From Symbiodinium natans (lineage: Eukaryota; Sar; Dinophyceae; Suessiales; Symbiodiniaceae): a stretch of 64,000 bases of DNA. The notes under the pieces were generated by a model. That model saw only the letters and a program-made list of their open reading frames with translations, was not told the DNA's origin and searched no databases. Of the stretch, positions 20,201 to 29,783 are shown piece by piece. Both the position numbers and the translations under genes were made by a program. Numbering within the stretch: position 1 is the first letter of the stretch; each line of letters starts with the position of its first letter. The stretch covers positions 1,014,174 through 1,078,173 of the forward strand of contig CAJNDS010002834.1 in the NCBI GenBank assembly GCA_905221605.1, written 5' to 3'.

Positions 20201-21066
20201 GACGCTCCAATGTCCTCTTGGACTACATCAACTGGTAAGGGTTGGCACCTGTCAGTTAGGACGAGGTCGATAATCGTCCCACTGACATGCGTCGGGAAAT
20301 GCAGGTTGCATGCTACCAGGTTACGGGATTCAATTTCCAGCTGTGTGAGTTTGTCATTGAGCCTTTGGCAGCAATGTAGACAGCTGCATTCTGGTGAGTG
20401 GTGAACAAGACCTTGCAGATGAACGTTGCCATCACCTGCAATTACAATTCTGGATGAAGGGTATTTCGTCTTGATAATGTCGAATTCAGAAAGAATTTGC
20501 CGCCAAGTCTGTAAGTCACCCCCTGGTTTGGGATAGATGGCTCCCAGAATAAGAGCAGGACCCTGTCGCTGCCAACGTTGGCCACGGAACATCAGCCAGA
20601 GGATCACTGGGGAACCCATGTCTTCCATGACAGAAACTTCTAAACGCAGTTCTGACGCAACAAGTACACCCACTGCTTCCCACGAGGTAGTTTGCAGACC
20701 AAGCCACTCAAAAGGGAAGCCTGCAGGAATTTCCGCTCCGGGGGGCCACCTGGCCCCAGGAAGGATACAAACCTGTATGTTCTTGTCCACTAAAACGGAG
20801 CAAATGTGGAAGAGCCGCCATAAGAGGAGTTCTTCACTAGCAATGCGGCTCAACCCCAAGCGCCCCGGATTTAGGACAGCAAAGGTGAGCTCAGAACATT
20901 GGAACCCTTCCTGCTTATGTTCATATTGGTCCACCAAGGTGCCTCCCATGTAGGGCGATTCAATTGCCACTCTGCTTGTGGTGCTGCGTGCAGCACTTGG
21001 AATGGCCACGTGCTTCAAGAAACCCTTTAACGCAGAAACAAATTCAGAAAGCTTTGCCAGTCTCAA
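17260..21066 (-). CDS. LINE ORF2: APE endonuclease, reverse transcriptase, CCHC-type zinc knuckle
   Basis: A 1,268-codon frame. The endonuclease begins near residue 55 and shows GDGNVH (211-216), SGTIIDLVL (262-270) and ASDH (288-291), the usual APE-type metal and catalytic motifs. Reverse transcriptase motifs are FADIQSAYD (675-683), RAGLPQG (731-737) and FIDD (851-854). The about 110-residue gap between the last two suggests an insertion in the palm region. A zinc knuckle CPFC...H...C occupies 1192-1209, as in many LINE ORF2 C-termini. The frame has no ATG at its left end: codon 1 here is TTG, directly after a run of five T, and the first in-frame ATG is codon 40. A 58-codon ATG frame overlaps it in the -1 relation. 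The enzymatic core looks intact. Confidence 0.9.
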   Translation of the reverse strand: MRLAKLSEFVSALKGFLKHVAIPSAARSTTSRVAIESPYMGGTLVDQYEHKQEGFQCSELTFAVLNPGRLGLSRIASEELLLWRLFHICSVLVDKNIQVCILPGARWPPGAEIPAGFPFEWLGLQTTSWEAVGVLVASELRLEVSVMEDMGSPVILWLMFRGQRWQRQGPALILGAIYPKPGGDLQTWRQILSEFDIIKTKYPSSRIVIAGDGNVHLQGLVHHSPECSCLHCCQRLNDKLTQLEIESRNLVACNLHFPTHVSGTIIDLVLTDRCQPLPVDVVQEDIGASDHFMVISRCPVSLQASFESSVGRVIWSQSNEWDGALASAESSFALAALITNDVQVEIAANKHCLLPKRKRDLLDAAAWIREVLVCFTGHCGGLTRVRGVAGQKNRWPQRVPKVCDFQNYDQYKAAVKQFDDQTKAATVSRYLSLLTSQPNQAKAFLSSWFKKDRDFGYALAEPNTGAVSGVQQTISAIQHDLLGRADNDFYQDPECERALEQSVRTIHRHKAVPRGIPGLADAPESNTAVNAAPYSWQELEEVQRSFRLRKQSYRCALAAAKTSCPPAKALNLALVNLARECELTSSLWCERRITPIRKAGPRVVRKVTNLRPISVVSDMAAVQDGLWLGRCKKILEDFTGAAQLGGKFETVAIVLAAILHAQIRHSQGLHTYLLFADIQSAYDATDHNAMLLAAFHAGVVGTEWLLLWDFLHMDSAVLSLGGVVSDAMSFRAGLPQGKRFAVHIFTAFMKLLQQILSSVCQPSNSVLPSFAADAITGLWTTLTPVPELCRLEPLNEGPAIVARLQRLMLQGWDERLIRRVAIHDLGRLNSIDERVQILENLGHSPLGPLLFIDDVVAPFPSCTEVCKAATEGLDLFAHTVRAKFNMGPSKTAIMPCYDAPDVPLVDIACETDKLLGVQLERGLSLEMRLAHILKVGNALFQELMTMAKQAGFPPPVLAVAITERVEPVILYAAELLPLVPNAYSQLNRLQADWAKQILAGKAGSAIRGPLAVATVGWHFRLGTKAKLRALAYLAKISILQQDHPVYRMVTMAESIHNGTWLHMTRDLLEQCGGIPPLQDSGVCTLEEMELARSCKALRKTLLPRYKRLVLTPRLSALDLTEFAASATKVLAGLNLRYIDLCPARACQGWDVLLGCVPDKLWDSVELWGFTRLTLRLLLATPGHEDTLLLKPCPFCQAVEATLQHCLQACPGTCDLFAASGLSQFVTRRTPDFISILFHSTTSMEVDELRIRYVAEVIRIGILRHVDDD

Positions 21067-21239
21067 AAACGGGATTGTCCATTGGAGGCCAGGTTCCCAG
21101 GGTTTTGCGGGGCTAACTCAAAGAGCCCCCGAATATCTTTGAGGGCAGCGTTGACCTCCATTCTTTTCGGCACACTGGCCAGCCAGTCCGACCAGATATG
21201 GCGAAGCTCTTGGATACACAGTTGTATCGAATCGTCCAT
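21063..21239 (-). CDS. Short frame likely encoding the ORF2 N-terminus, broken by a one-base shift
   Basis: ATG at 21239 opens a 58-residue frame (MDDSIQLCIQELRHIWSDWL onward) that ends in TGA at 21065-21063. The final codons are CGT TTT TGA. ORF2 reads the same T-run one base back (TTT TTG AGA). A single-base length difference in this T5 run would make the two frames continuous, so it is either a decayed or misread N-terminus of ORF2 or a recoding site. It could also be a small upstream ORF. No frame for the 108-residue open stretch at 21118-21444 is supported. Confidence 0.45.
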   Translation of the reverse strand: MDDSIQLCIQELRHIWSDWLASVPKRMEVNAALKDIRGLFELAPQNPGNLASNGQSRF

Positions 21240-21505
21240 GGCTGCAATTAAGGCTGAAAGGTAAAAAAGCCCCGGGCGTAAAAAACCTCATGAAGGCGAG
21301 AGAAAAAAATGAGTGCAAGGCACAAATCTTCAATAACACCACTTCACGGGCAAAGTCTAGCGGTTGAAGAACCAGATCTAGGAACGTTGGCTCGCTGCCA
21401 ATTTCACATACCGCGTCCCATGGTACATTCATGTGGTGTTCCACATCGACAAATTAAGTATTCAAATTAGGTGCAAGCGGTCTCGAGTAGAAGTTGAAAC
21501 GAGCC
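21240..21505 (-). other. Spacer between LINE ORF1 and ORF2
   Basis: 266 bases without a convincing frame. It separates the ORF1 stop from the 58-codon frame; no repeat is evident. Confidence 0.5.
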
Positions 21506-22354
21506 TCACGCTTCACTGGTGGGACTCATAAGCGTGGAAACAGGCCCAAAGAAAGGCAAAAGCTTTCTCAAAATGTCATGCGTGAAGCAAGACTTACGCC
21601 CCTTCAGCACCACTTGGACCAAGCGGTTGTGAACTTGCACTGTCAGCTTTACTGACGGCGAAAAAGTAATCGAAACACTGGGCTGACCTTTCTGTCCACC
21701 CACCTCTCCATAAGGCATTCTCGCATTCGGCTCGCCTTTCCTTAACACCTTAATTCCAGCAGCCTCAACTTTTGCATGGAGGGCTGCTGCTGAAACAATG
21801 GGAGGCATTGGGTGAAACGTGGCAGTGATATTTGAACGGTGATTTCCTCCTAGCTCCGCAAGCTTTGAGCAGACATTGTCTAACGCTTTCAAGATGGCCG
21901 AGTCTGTCTTCAAAACCTGGAGGTCATGGGCTAGCGACTCTTTCGCGCCGGAGTCCCAAACCTTTTGCGAGGTCTCTTCAACTGCACTTGGCTCTACACG
22001 AGGCTCAGCGTTGACGAGACTAGCCACAACCTCGGGGATTGTGACCTTGACATGCGCAAAGATTTCCTGCTTAAAGTCCTCAAGCTTTTTCGTTAGGAGC
22101 TCATGGATCGCATCGGGGAGTACATTCACGACACTTGACGCTTGAGTACAGGTTGCGTTCCTCAATCTCGGCAAAGGTGAACGGGACCTGCTACGTGAAG
22201 AAGAAGAATCTTCTGCAGTAGCTTCGTGGGGATGACATGGGTCAATCTCATAGGATTGCGGTGTGAAATGATCTCGGCCAACATGCTCAATCTCAAGTTG
22301 GTGTAAGAAGCACTCAACAGCAGCATTGACTCTGCAGATGGCTTCGCGATCCAT
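21506..22354 (-). CDS. LINE ORF1 protein (282 residues)
   Basis: Starts at a true ATG. Features visible are a Ser/Arg run (SSSSRSRSRSP, residues about 50-60), a predicted helical segment around 80-110 (LPDAIHELLTKKLEDFKQEI) and a basic C-terminal part (KGRKSCFTHDILRKLLPFF). There is no CCHC knuckle. LINE ORF1 proteins bind the element RNA and form particles; that role here rests on position upstream of ORF2, not on a recognised domain. Confidence 0.65.
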   Translation of the reverse strand: MDREAICRVNAAVECFLHQLEIEHVGRDHFTPQSYEIDPCHPHEATAEDSSSSRSRSRSPLPRLRNATCTQASSVVNVLPDAIHELLTKKLEDFKQEIFAHVKVTIPEVVASLVNAEPRVEPSAVEETSQKVWDSGAKESLAHDLQVLKTDSAILKALDNVCSKLAELGGNHRSNITATFHPMPPIVSAAALHAKVEAAGIKVLRKGEPNARMPYGEVGGQKGQPSVSITFSPSVKLTVQVHNRLVQVVLKGRKSCFTHDILRKLLPFFGPVSTLMSPTSEA

Positions 22355-22579
22355 GGATCTACCCTACCTTCCCACGAATACGCCCAAAAACTACCGAAAC
22401 AGGCCAAGAGCCTTCAATGTCACAAGCAACGCGGCTCATGATCTTTCAACAAGTTGCAAGCCCTCAAATGTATTTGCTGGTCGTCATGAGACGCTGCAAG
22501 CTTGGTTAAGGCGCAACTTCCATGATCTTTTTCGGTCATTGCAGGACCATACCCAAGACATTCTCTGAACACTCACAGG

Positions 22580-24245
22580 CACATGCATTCCTGCACGCGC
22601 CTCCTACATCCATCCAAGGCTCAGGAGCACATTTTTGGAAGGTGCTTCCGAGAGGAATCTGCACAACAACCCCTTTAAAACAAAAAAAAACAACCAACCA
22701 CCAATCCCCCCACCTCTTAAGCCCATCTAAGGCCCAAGGCTCAGGGGTGTCCTCAGTCAAGGTGGAGAAAAAAAACGGGCGGCCCTAAGTCAAGGCACAT
22801 GCATGCATCATGCATTCCTGCACCCATTTCAGGCTCAGGAGCACATTTTTGGAAGGTGCTTCCGAGAGGAATCTGCACAACAATCCCTTAAAAAAAAATC
22901 AACAAACAACCAACCACCAATCCCCCCACCTCCTAACCCATCTAAGGCTCAGGAGTGTCCTCAGTCAAGGTGTACGCGTGCGGTAGCACATCTCACACAA
23001 CACACACCACACACAACCACGAACGCACACCACGAAAACAGCAAACCAAAAAAAAACAAAAACAAGTAACGTCCAATCCCCACACATCCTCGACCCATCC
23101 AAGGCTCAGGAGTGTCCTTAGTCAAGGCGCATGCGTGCAGCAGCCCAGTAAACAATCCAGACGTGCAAAAAGCAACGCACCACAAGCACACGACCACGCA
23201 CGCCCACGAAGCAACAGCGAACCACAGAAACACCGACGACAAGCATCCAAGTCCCACATATCATCCAAGGCTCAGTAGTGTCCTTAGTCAAGGCGCATGC
23301 GTGCAGTAGGTCTGCACGCAATACACGCGACGAAACAGCAACCAACGGACCAACCGACAACCAGCAACCAATCCCCACACATCCCAAACCCTTCCAAGGC
23401 TCGGGAGTGTCCTTAGCCTCGGCGCATACGTGCAGTAACTCAGCAAACAACCAAGACGAACAGCCACCAAAGCCACGCACGCACACGACGAAACATCGAA
23501 CAACAGACCAACTGCCAACCAAAATCAAACCCAACACATCCCAAACACCTCCAAGATTCAGGAGTGTCCTTAGTCAAGGCGCATGCGTGCGGTATAGTAA
23601 ACAGCCACCCAAGACACAAAACCACGCATGCACGCTACGAAACATCGAACAGCTGACCAACCGACAACCAACAAACAAACCCAACACATCCCAACCCCGC
23701 CAAGATTCAGGGGTGTCCTTAGTCAAGGCGCATGCGTGAAGTACAGTTAAACAACCAAGACCCGAAAACAACAAACACACCACAGATACGCGACCACGCA
23801 TTGGCCCGGAAAAAAAACACGAACAACAAACCAACCGACCACCAACAACCAAACTTCGCGCATCCCAAACCATCCAAGGCTCAGGAGTGTCCTTAGTCAA
23901 GGCGCACACGTGCAGCACCTCCGGAAGCAACCAAGACCCTCCATCAACAACAACACCCCACACACACACAGTGAAAAAAAAAAAAAAAGGGGGGCGGCCC
24001 CACACCAAGGCACATGCATGCATCATGCATTCCTGCACGCTCGTCCTAAATCCATTTCAGGCTCAGGAGCACATTTTTGGAAGGTGCTTCCGAGAGGAAT
24101 CTGCACAACAACCCCTTTAAAACCAAAAAAAAACAACCAACCACCAATCCCCCCACCTCTTAAGCCCATCTAAGGCCCAAGGCTCAGGGGTGTCCTCAGT
24201 CAAGGTGGAAAAAAAACGGGCGGCCCTAAGTCAAGGCACATGTGC
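22580..24245 (-). repeat. Tandem monomer-like array at the LINE 5' end
   Basis: A core of about 40 bases (AAGGCTCAGGAGTGTCCTTA then GTCAAGGCGCATGCGTGCAG on the plus strand) recurs near 22740, 22950, 23100, 23265, 23395, 23550, 23700, 23875 and 24180. The 130-210-base spacers are A/C-rich filler. A second unit (GGAAGGTGCTTCCGAGAGGA) occurs at 22640, 22850 and 24080; 22600-22800 and 24040-24240 are near-copies. On the minus strand the core translates as HACALTKDTPEPW in several frames, which explains the spurious ORFs. It resembles the promoter monomers of some LINE 5' ends. Confidence 0.75.
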
Positions 24246-24450
24246 CCAGTAAACGCCCCCCCTAAAAAAAAAAAAACTCTGCCACTGTGTCAGGGCACAG
24301 GAACAAACGACTACACAGGAGACACGCACAGACACACACTCAAAGGACCAAACAAAATTCTCAATTCCCCACCCCGAAAGAAATCGTCACGCACATATGT
24401 CCTCGTCTCCCATGGCCATCAAACGGCTGCGAGATGCCCGGCACGGCCCC

Positions 24451-25371
24451 AAAGTTTAGGCGGTTTTTTAGTGTTCGGGTTTAGGGTCTGTAGTCCTGAA
24501 CGCCTTGAAAGCAGCACTGAGACCCTGCAAGCATACATTGTCTAGGAGCTAGGAGCTCCGACCCGCCCGTAAGACCTCAGCGAGTGCCCTTTGTGGTTTG
24601 ACGCGGATTACCCTTCTTATCCACGTCGCAGCCCAAGAAAAGCTTTTGGGCTCAAAATAAGGGGCTATGAAGGAACCCCAACCTAACCCCCTAAAAAGTC
24701 TCTGGGTCCCGGAAACACTATAGACTGCCTAAATAAGGGCCCAGATGAAGGGACCATGAAACTACTCTGACCCTTACAACATAGGGGGTTTATCATTGGA
24801 CCCACCCCCCCCCTCAACAAAAAGCAAAACAAATGAAACGGAACCCCACAACAAGATTAAGTAGGGGGCGGTTTCTCTGATAAACCCTAAAGGCTAAAGC
24901 CTTTACTAGGTCATCTTTGGGTGTGCTAGCTTAAACACGGAGCCTTAAACGTTGGGTACTCAAGTTTGAGAGAACTGCCCTAAGTGTTAGTAGAGCTGAT
25001 GGAAACTAAACACTAAACCCTAAACCCTAAACCCTAAGCCCTAAACCCTAAACACTAAACCCTAAACCCTAAACCCTAAGCCCTAAACCCTAAACCCTAA
25101 ACCCTAAACCCTAAACCCTAAACCCTAAACCCTAAACCCTAAACCCTAAACCCTAAACCCTAAACCCTAAACCCTAAACCCTAAACCCTAAACCCTTCAC
25201 TGGGATGCTCCTTTGCTGAGCTTTCCCTCAAACCAACCCCCAGATTGAGCCCAACAACCCAAGAAGGATGCTAGTGGGGCTTAGGGTTTAGGGTTTTGGC
25301 TTTAGAGCCTAAACCCTAAACCCTAAACCCTAAACCCTAAACCCTAAACCCTAAACCCTTGCAATTGCCAG
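24451..25371. repeat. Spacer ending in a long CCCTAAA array
   Basis: Bases 24480-25000 are mostly non-repetitive with no supported gene. 25012-25197 is a CCCTAAA array of about 25 units, and 25308-25358 another. Confidence 0.7.
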
Positions 25372-25436
25372 GCAAGGCTGCGGCGAAAGCAGCTGCCGAG
25401 GCCCCATTGTCCTCACGGGATTTGGGGCTTGTGGGG
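25372..25436 (+). CDS. Candidate exon, Lys/Ala-rich
   Basis: Follows TTGCCAG; two bases then KAAAKAAAEAPLSSRDLGLV, ending GGG before GTTTAGGG (phase 0). CCCTAAA array on the left and TTTAGGG array on the right (25437-25520). Confidence 0.45.
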
Positions 25437-26852
25437 GTTTAGGGTTTAGGGTTTAGGGTTTAGGGTTTAGGGTTTAGGGTTTAGGGTTTAGGGTTTAGGG
25501 TTTAGGGTTTAGGGTTCAGGGTAACCTCAAACCCGGGGGTTTAGGGTGTAGCTGCTCCTCAGCGAAGAAGTTTTAGGGTTTGGGGTTTCGGGTTTGAGGT
25601 GCAGGGCCGCAAGCTCTATACCTTAGACTCTAGGGCTAAGCTCACATGAGAGCCTCAAAAGAAGGGCACGAGGTCTTTCGTGTTGTGCACGCCACGCACT
25701 CGAAGGTGATACGGTGAGGCAATTTGATGCGTATGCTCTCCGGGTTCAGGACCCGCACCAGTGTTTAAAAGAAGCGCCCATGGCAAGGAATTCTCGTCCA
25801 TGACATGAGTCGATAGCAGTATAGAAGGTACATCCAAGTTATAGGAACCCTAAATCCTAAACCCTAGTACAGCTGGAATGTTTCATGCAGTGCACTGGGA
25901 TGAGGTTTCTGTTGGCGGCCTTGACCAATGACATTTTGTAGCTTTAGGGACTGATGGCCTGCCAAGAATGCACCCAGCCCTTCAATACGAGTAGTCAATA
26001 CACCCTAAATGCTATTTACCCTAAACCCTAAACCCTAAACCCTCAACCCTAAACCCTAGACCCTAAACCCTAAACCCTGTATTTGCAGGTTTCACCCCTA
26101 AGCAAGCCCTAAACCCTAAATCCCTGGGTTGAGGGTGTATGGAGTTTAGGGTTGAGGATCGTTCGCCCTAAGATTTCAAGCGCTTAAAGTTTGGGGTTTC
26201 GAGTTGCTTTTAAGGGCTTTGAGGGTTGAGGGCTACCAAGGACTACTAAAGGGGTCGGAATAATTACTAATGGTGTTCCCTTTTGGTCCCCAAATAATTC
26301 TACTAATTCTGAACCCCCCCCCCCCAAAGCCGTAAACTACTCCATTAGCGGCGGGAGTTCCATGGGCTCGTACAGGCAGATTCTTCATGGGTTTAGGGTT
26401 TAGGGGGTTTAGGGTTTAGGGTTCAGGGTTTGGGGTTTAGCCATGGAACCCTCTTTGAATGAAGCACCATCCAAAATTCTAAACCCCAAACCCCAGGCCC
26501 TAAAGCTTATAACGCTTTGAAATCCCACAACCCTAACAACCCCCAAACCACCTACAGCAACCCTAAGCTCCAACACCCTAAACCCTAAACTCTATACCCT
26601 ATACAAACCCTGAACCCTAAACCCTATAAACCCTAAAACCCTAAACCCTAGGACCCCAAACCCGAAACCCTAAACCCTGAACCCTGAACCCTGAACCCTA
26701 AAACCCTAAACCCTAGAACCCCAAACCCGAAACCCTAAACCCTAAACCCTAAACCCTAAACCCTAAACCCTAAACCCTAAACCCTAAACCCTAAACCCTA
26801 AACCCTAAACCCTAAACCCTAAACCCTAAACCCAACACGCCTTCACGGCCAG
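25437..26852. repeat. Telomeric arrays and fragments; no clear gene
   Basis: TTTAGGG at 25437-25520; sparse heptamers at 26020-26080; degenerate CCCTAAA text from 26460 to 26700, then a clean CCCTAAA array to 26833. GGGGTCGGAATAATT at 26247 recurs at 13596 and, inverted, at 56445. A 60-codon minus-strand frame at 25655-25837 has protein-like composition but no other support. Confidence 0.65.
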
Positions 26853-26901
26853 CACGGCCTCGAAGCCGCTTCGGCGGCCGCCGCAGCAGCCGCCAGTGCG
26901 G
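26853..26901 (+). CDS. Candidate exon, poly-Ala
   Basis: After GGCCAG, phase 0: HGLEAASAAAAAAASA, ending GCG G before GTTCCACC. The frame stays open to 26920, just before TTTAGGG. Confidence 0.4.
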
Positions 26902-27868
26902 GTTCCACCCTTGGAAGAATTCAGGGTTTAGGGTTTAGGGTTTAATTAGGGTTTGGGGTTTGGGGTTTGGGGTTTGGGGTTTGGGGTTTGGGGTTTGGGG
27001 TTTGAGGTTTGGGGTTTGGGGTTTGGGGTTTGGGGTTTGGGGTTTGGTTTAGAGTTTAGGGTTTAGGGTTTGGGGTTTAGGGCGTTTAGTTGGCTTCCAG
27101 GGTGGAATTAGGGTTTATACGTGGGAAATCCGAGGGTTTACTCGTGGTCCACAGGGTACTTAAGGTTTATAGGGATTTATAACCTTAAACTCTAAACCCT
27201 AAACCCTAAACCCTAAACCCTGAACCCTGAACCCTGAACCCTGAACCCTGAACCCTGAACCCTAACATGTTTAGGGTAATAGGGGGTTGAGGGTTTAGGG
27301 GTGTGCAGCGGTTTTTCAGGCTTTGGGGGTTTGAGTTGTTCGGGCTTCGGCTCCTCTGGGAAAGATGGGCTGAGGGTTTGGGGTGTTAAGGTTTAGCAAG
27401 CCTTCTATGGCCATCTCGCCAAACACTGAAACTCTCAACCCGGACCAAGAACCCTAAAGCCCTAAACCCCCCAAACCCCAAGCCCTAAAGCCCCAAAACC
27501 CCTCAAGCCCTAAAGCCCAAAACCCCAATTCAAAACCCCAAAACCCCAAAACCTTCAACCCTAAACCCTAAACCCTAAACCCGGAAACCCTAAACCCTAA
27601 ACCCTAAACCCTAAACCCTAAACCCTAAACCCTAAACCCTAAACCCTAAACCCTAAACCCTAAACCCCGAAACCCTAACCCTAACCCCCCCCCCCCCCCC
27701 AAGAAGCCGGAACCGTCCCAAGGGGAGGCGCTCCTCAAGGTCCGGGGGCTGGGAGTTGAAAAGCTTGTTTTTGCTGGTTTAGGGTTTAGGGTTTAGGGTT
27801 TAGGGTTTAGGGTTTAGGGTTTAGGGTTTAGGGTTTAGGGTTTAGGTTTAGGTTTTAAGGTTTTAAGG

Positions 27869-27904
<36 letters not shown>

Positions 27905-28932
27905 CGGTTTAGGGTTTAGGGCTGAGGAGGTTTAGGGCTTCGGACAGTTTGGGGCTTCAGGGATTTCGGGGGGGGGGGGGGGGGGGGGGTAGAGTTTTCG
28001 GTTTTCAGGCGTGTCGGGTTCAGGGCTTAGGGTTTGTTGCTCTCAGACTGGCTTAGACTCTTCAGAGTCAAGTACCTTCGAAATTTGCCTAAACCCCAAA
28101 CCCAGACCCTAAACCCAAAGCCGATTACACGGTGACAGCACTGAAGCTCTCAGCGCAAGCGACACTAAACCCTAAGCCCTGAAGTTTAGGGTTTAAGGTT
28201 TAGGGTTTAGGGTGCCCTAAAGACTAAGCCCTACCCTGAACACCCTTCAAGAAGCGAGGAGTTCGGTACCTTGCATCCCCCTTACATATCCCTTACAAAA
28301 GCGCCCTGATCCCCTCAAAGCCCGAAACCATCAATTCCCTACCTAGAACCAGCTTGTAGGGAAGCTTGAACCTTACACCCTCTAAACCCTAAGCCCTAAA
28401 CCCTAAATCCTAAACCCTAAACCCTAGACCCTAATAAGCCCTCTTGATATGGCCCTAAACCCTAAACCACAGAGAATTGGGTGCCCGATATCCCCTTACT
28501 GAACTGGGAAGTTTCATCGGGAACCCTGAACCTCGTGAGCTCTCAGCTCTTACAACCCCAGTCCCTCAACGCCCTACATTGGAAACACCCTCAACCCTAA
28601 GCCCTAAGCCCCAAGTCCTAAACCCTAAACCCTAAACCTAAACCCTAAACCCTAAACCCTAAACCCTAAACCCTAAACCCTAAACCCTAAACCCTAAACC
28701 CTACACCCTACACCCTAAACCCTAAACCCTAAACTTAACAAACTTCTTTCCAGGGATCCAAGCACTAAACCCTAAACCCTAAACCTCATAAAACTCCTTC
28801 CAGGGACCAGGGATCCCGAAACCCACAACCCTAGGGTTTAGGGTTTAGGGTTTAGGGTTTGGGGTTTAGGGTTTGGGGTTTAGGGTTTAGGGTTTAGGGT
28901 AAAGCCCAAAAAACCCCCTGAGACCGGGTAAG
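26902..28932. repeat. Mixed heptamer arrays with a 32-base G-run
   Basis: TTTGGGG array at about 26952-27052 (around 14 units); CCCTGAA repeats 27215-27262; CCCTAAA 27580-27668; TTTAGGG 27777-27845; a 32-base G-run at 27873-27904 and another near 27970; CCCTAAA 28618-28705; TTTAGGG/TTTGGGG 28832-28895. No gene seen. Confidence 0.75.
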
Positions 28933-29009
28933 CTTGAGGCAGGCTTGGCAGAGCCCGCCGAAGCCGCCCGCTGTGCTGCCGCAGCGGGTTTGGTGTGGGC
29001 CCTTGTTGG
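28933..29009 (+). CDS. Candidate exon, Ala/Glu-rich
   Basis: Starts after GGTAAG in phase 0 with LEAGLAEPAEAARCAAAAGL, then VWALV, and ends GG before GTGGGAGG. This is the last exon candidate before the copia-type insertion. Confidence 0.45.
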
Positions 29010-29420
29010 GTGGGAGGGGGGGGGGGGGGGGGGGGGGCATGTCAGGGTTTGGTGTTTAGGGTTTAGGGTTTGGGGTCTAGGGTTTAGGGATGAGGGTTTC
29101 GGGTGTAGGGTGTAGGGTGTAGGGGTTGTTGGGGGCATTAGGGGTTAGAGTTGAGGGTTCAGTGGTCGGTGGTTTGTGGGCTTTTTGGCCATTTGAAAAT
29201 GCGATTCTTTTTTGGCGCTTTTTCTCCGCCTGTGTGGAGACTGCGGGCTTGTTGGGCGCTAAGTTCAGGGTTTCGGGTTTAGAGGTGTATTCGGAGCAAG
29301 ATCCCTAAACCCCAAACCCCAAACCCCAAACCCCAAACCCCAAACCCCAAACCCCAAACCCCAAACCCCAAACCCCTAACCCTTAACCCTTAACCCTAAA
29401 CCCAAACCCTAAACCCTAAA
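29010..29420. repeat. G-run and CCCCAAA array at the copia insertion site
   Basis: A long G-run (about 29014-29037), TTTAGGG variants, then a homogenised CCCCAAA array (about 29305-29378) leading into CCCTTAA/CCCTAAA repeats where the retrotransposon inserted. Confidence 0.75.
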
Positions 29421-29425
29421 CCCTT
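29421..29425 (+). other. Target site duplication, left (CCCTT)
   Basis: CCCTT directly before the 5' LTR is repeated directly after the 3' LTR (40778-40782). Taking one copy out leaves continuous CCCTAAA/CCCTTAA repeat, so the element inserted into telomeric-type repeat. If the LTR is taken as 212 bp (GTTAAG...CTTAAC) the duplication is one base offset. Confidence 0.75.
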
Positions 29426-29639
29426 AGTTAAGAAATAGCGACCCCTTAGCACCTAGTAGTGGTGCAGTAAGTCATAGCTACTGGGCCCTCGTGGTAGTGA
29501 GGTGTAGGCCATCCTTTGCATGTAGTTTCACTTAGCGAATGACAATGTATTTGGCTCAAGGCACATAGAAAAAGGTGAAGGTCTAATGCAGTTAAATGAC
29601 TGCGGTAGGCCTCCCCGGTTGTGTCTTGTTCTCTTAACT
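29426..29639 (+). repeat. 5' LTR of copia-type element (214 bp)
   Basis: Runs AGTTAAG...CTTAACT, a 7-base perfect terminal inverted repeat rather than the common TG...CA. It differs from the 3' LTR at a single site (C at 29465, T at 40603). It carries TTTGGCTCAAG (29550-29560), which equals the last 11 bases of the dinoflagellate spliced leader as I know it. Confidence 0.9.
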
Positions 29640-29650
29640 GGTTATCAGTC
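29639..29650 (+). other. Candidate primer binding site
   Basis: TGGTTATCAGTC abuts the 5' LTR. Many copia elements use TGGTATCAG, complementary to the 3' end of initiator tRNA-Met; this site has one extra T. Assignment by similarity only. Confidence 0.45.
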
Positions 29651-29783
29651 CGTAAGCCCTCTTAGTTGAGACCTACCGCGGTGCCTAAGCTAGAAACCTA
29701 GCGCCCAGTAGCCCGGCAAGGGGCTGCTAAGGGTTAAGCGTGCAAAAGGGGAGCGCCCGGACGAGGGGCGGCTCCCCACTCTG

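Larger units (their letters stand above)
17117..24450 (-). mobile_element. LINE (non-LTR retrotransposon), minus strand
   Basis: In 5' to 3' order on the minus strand: a tandem monomer array (about 24245-22580), ORF1 (22354-21506), a 58-codon frame (21239-21063), ORF2 with endonuclease and reverse transcriptase (21066-17260), and a short 3' end with TTACATCGC-like repeats near 17120-17150 (read on the plus strand). Enzymes of this type copy their RNA into a nicked target. The 5' boundary is uncertain; unique sequence continues to roughly 24450 before telomeric text resumes. No target duplication could be identified. The element sits antisense to the candidate exons around it, between 16844 and 25372. 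Confidence 0.85.

Noticed and set aside
21118-21444. 108-codon minus-strand ORF between LINE ORF1 and ORF2
   Set aside because: It overlaps the better-supported 58-codon frame in another frame, and no motif is visible.
22961-24038. Minus-strand ORFs with repeated HACALTKDTPEPW
   Set aside because: The motif is the translation of the 40-bp monomer core and appears in different frames, so it is not selected as protein.
25655-25837. 60-codon minus-strand ORF
   Set aside because: Composition is protein-like but no homology, splice context or neighbour supports it.
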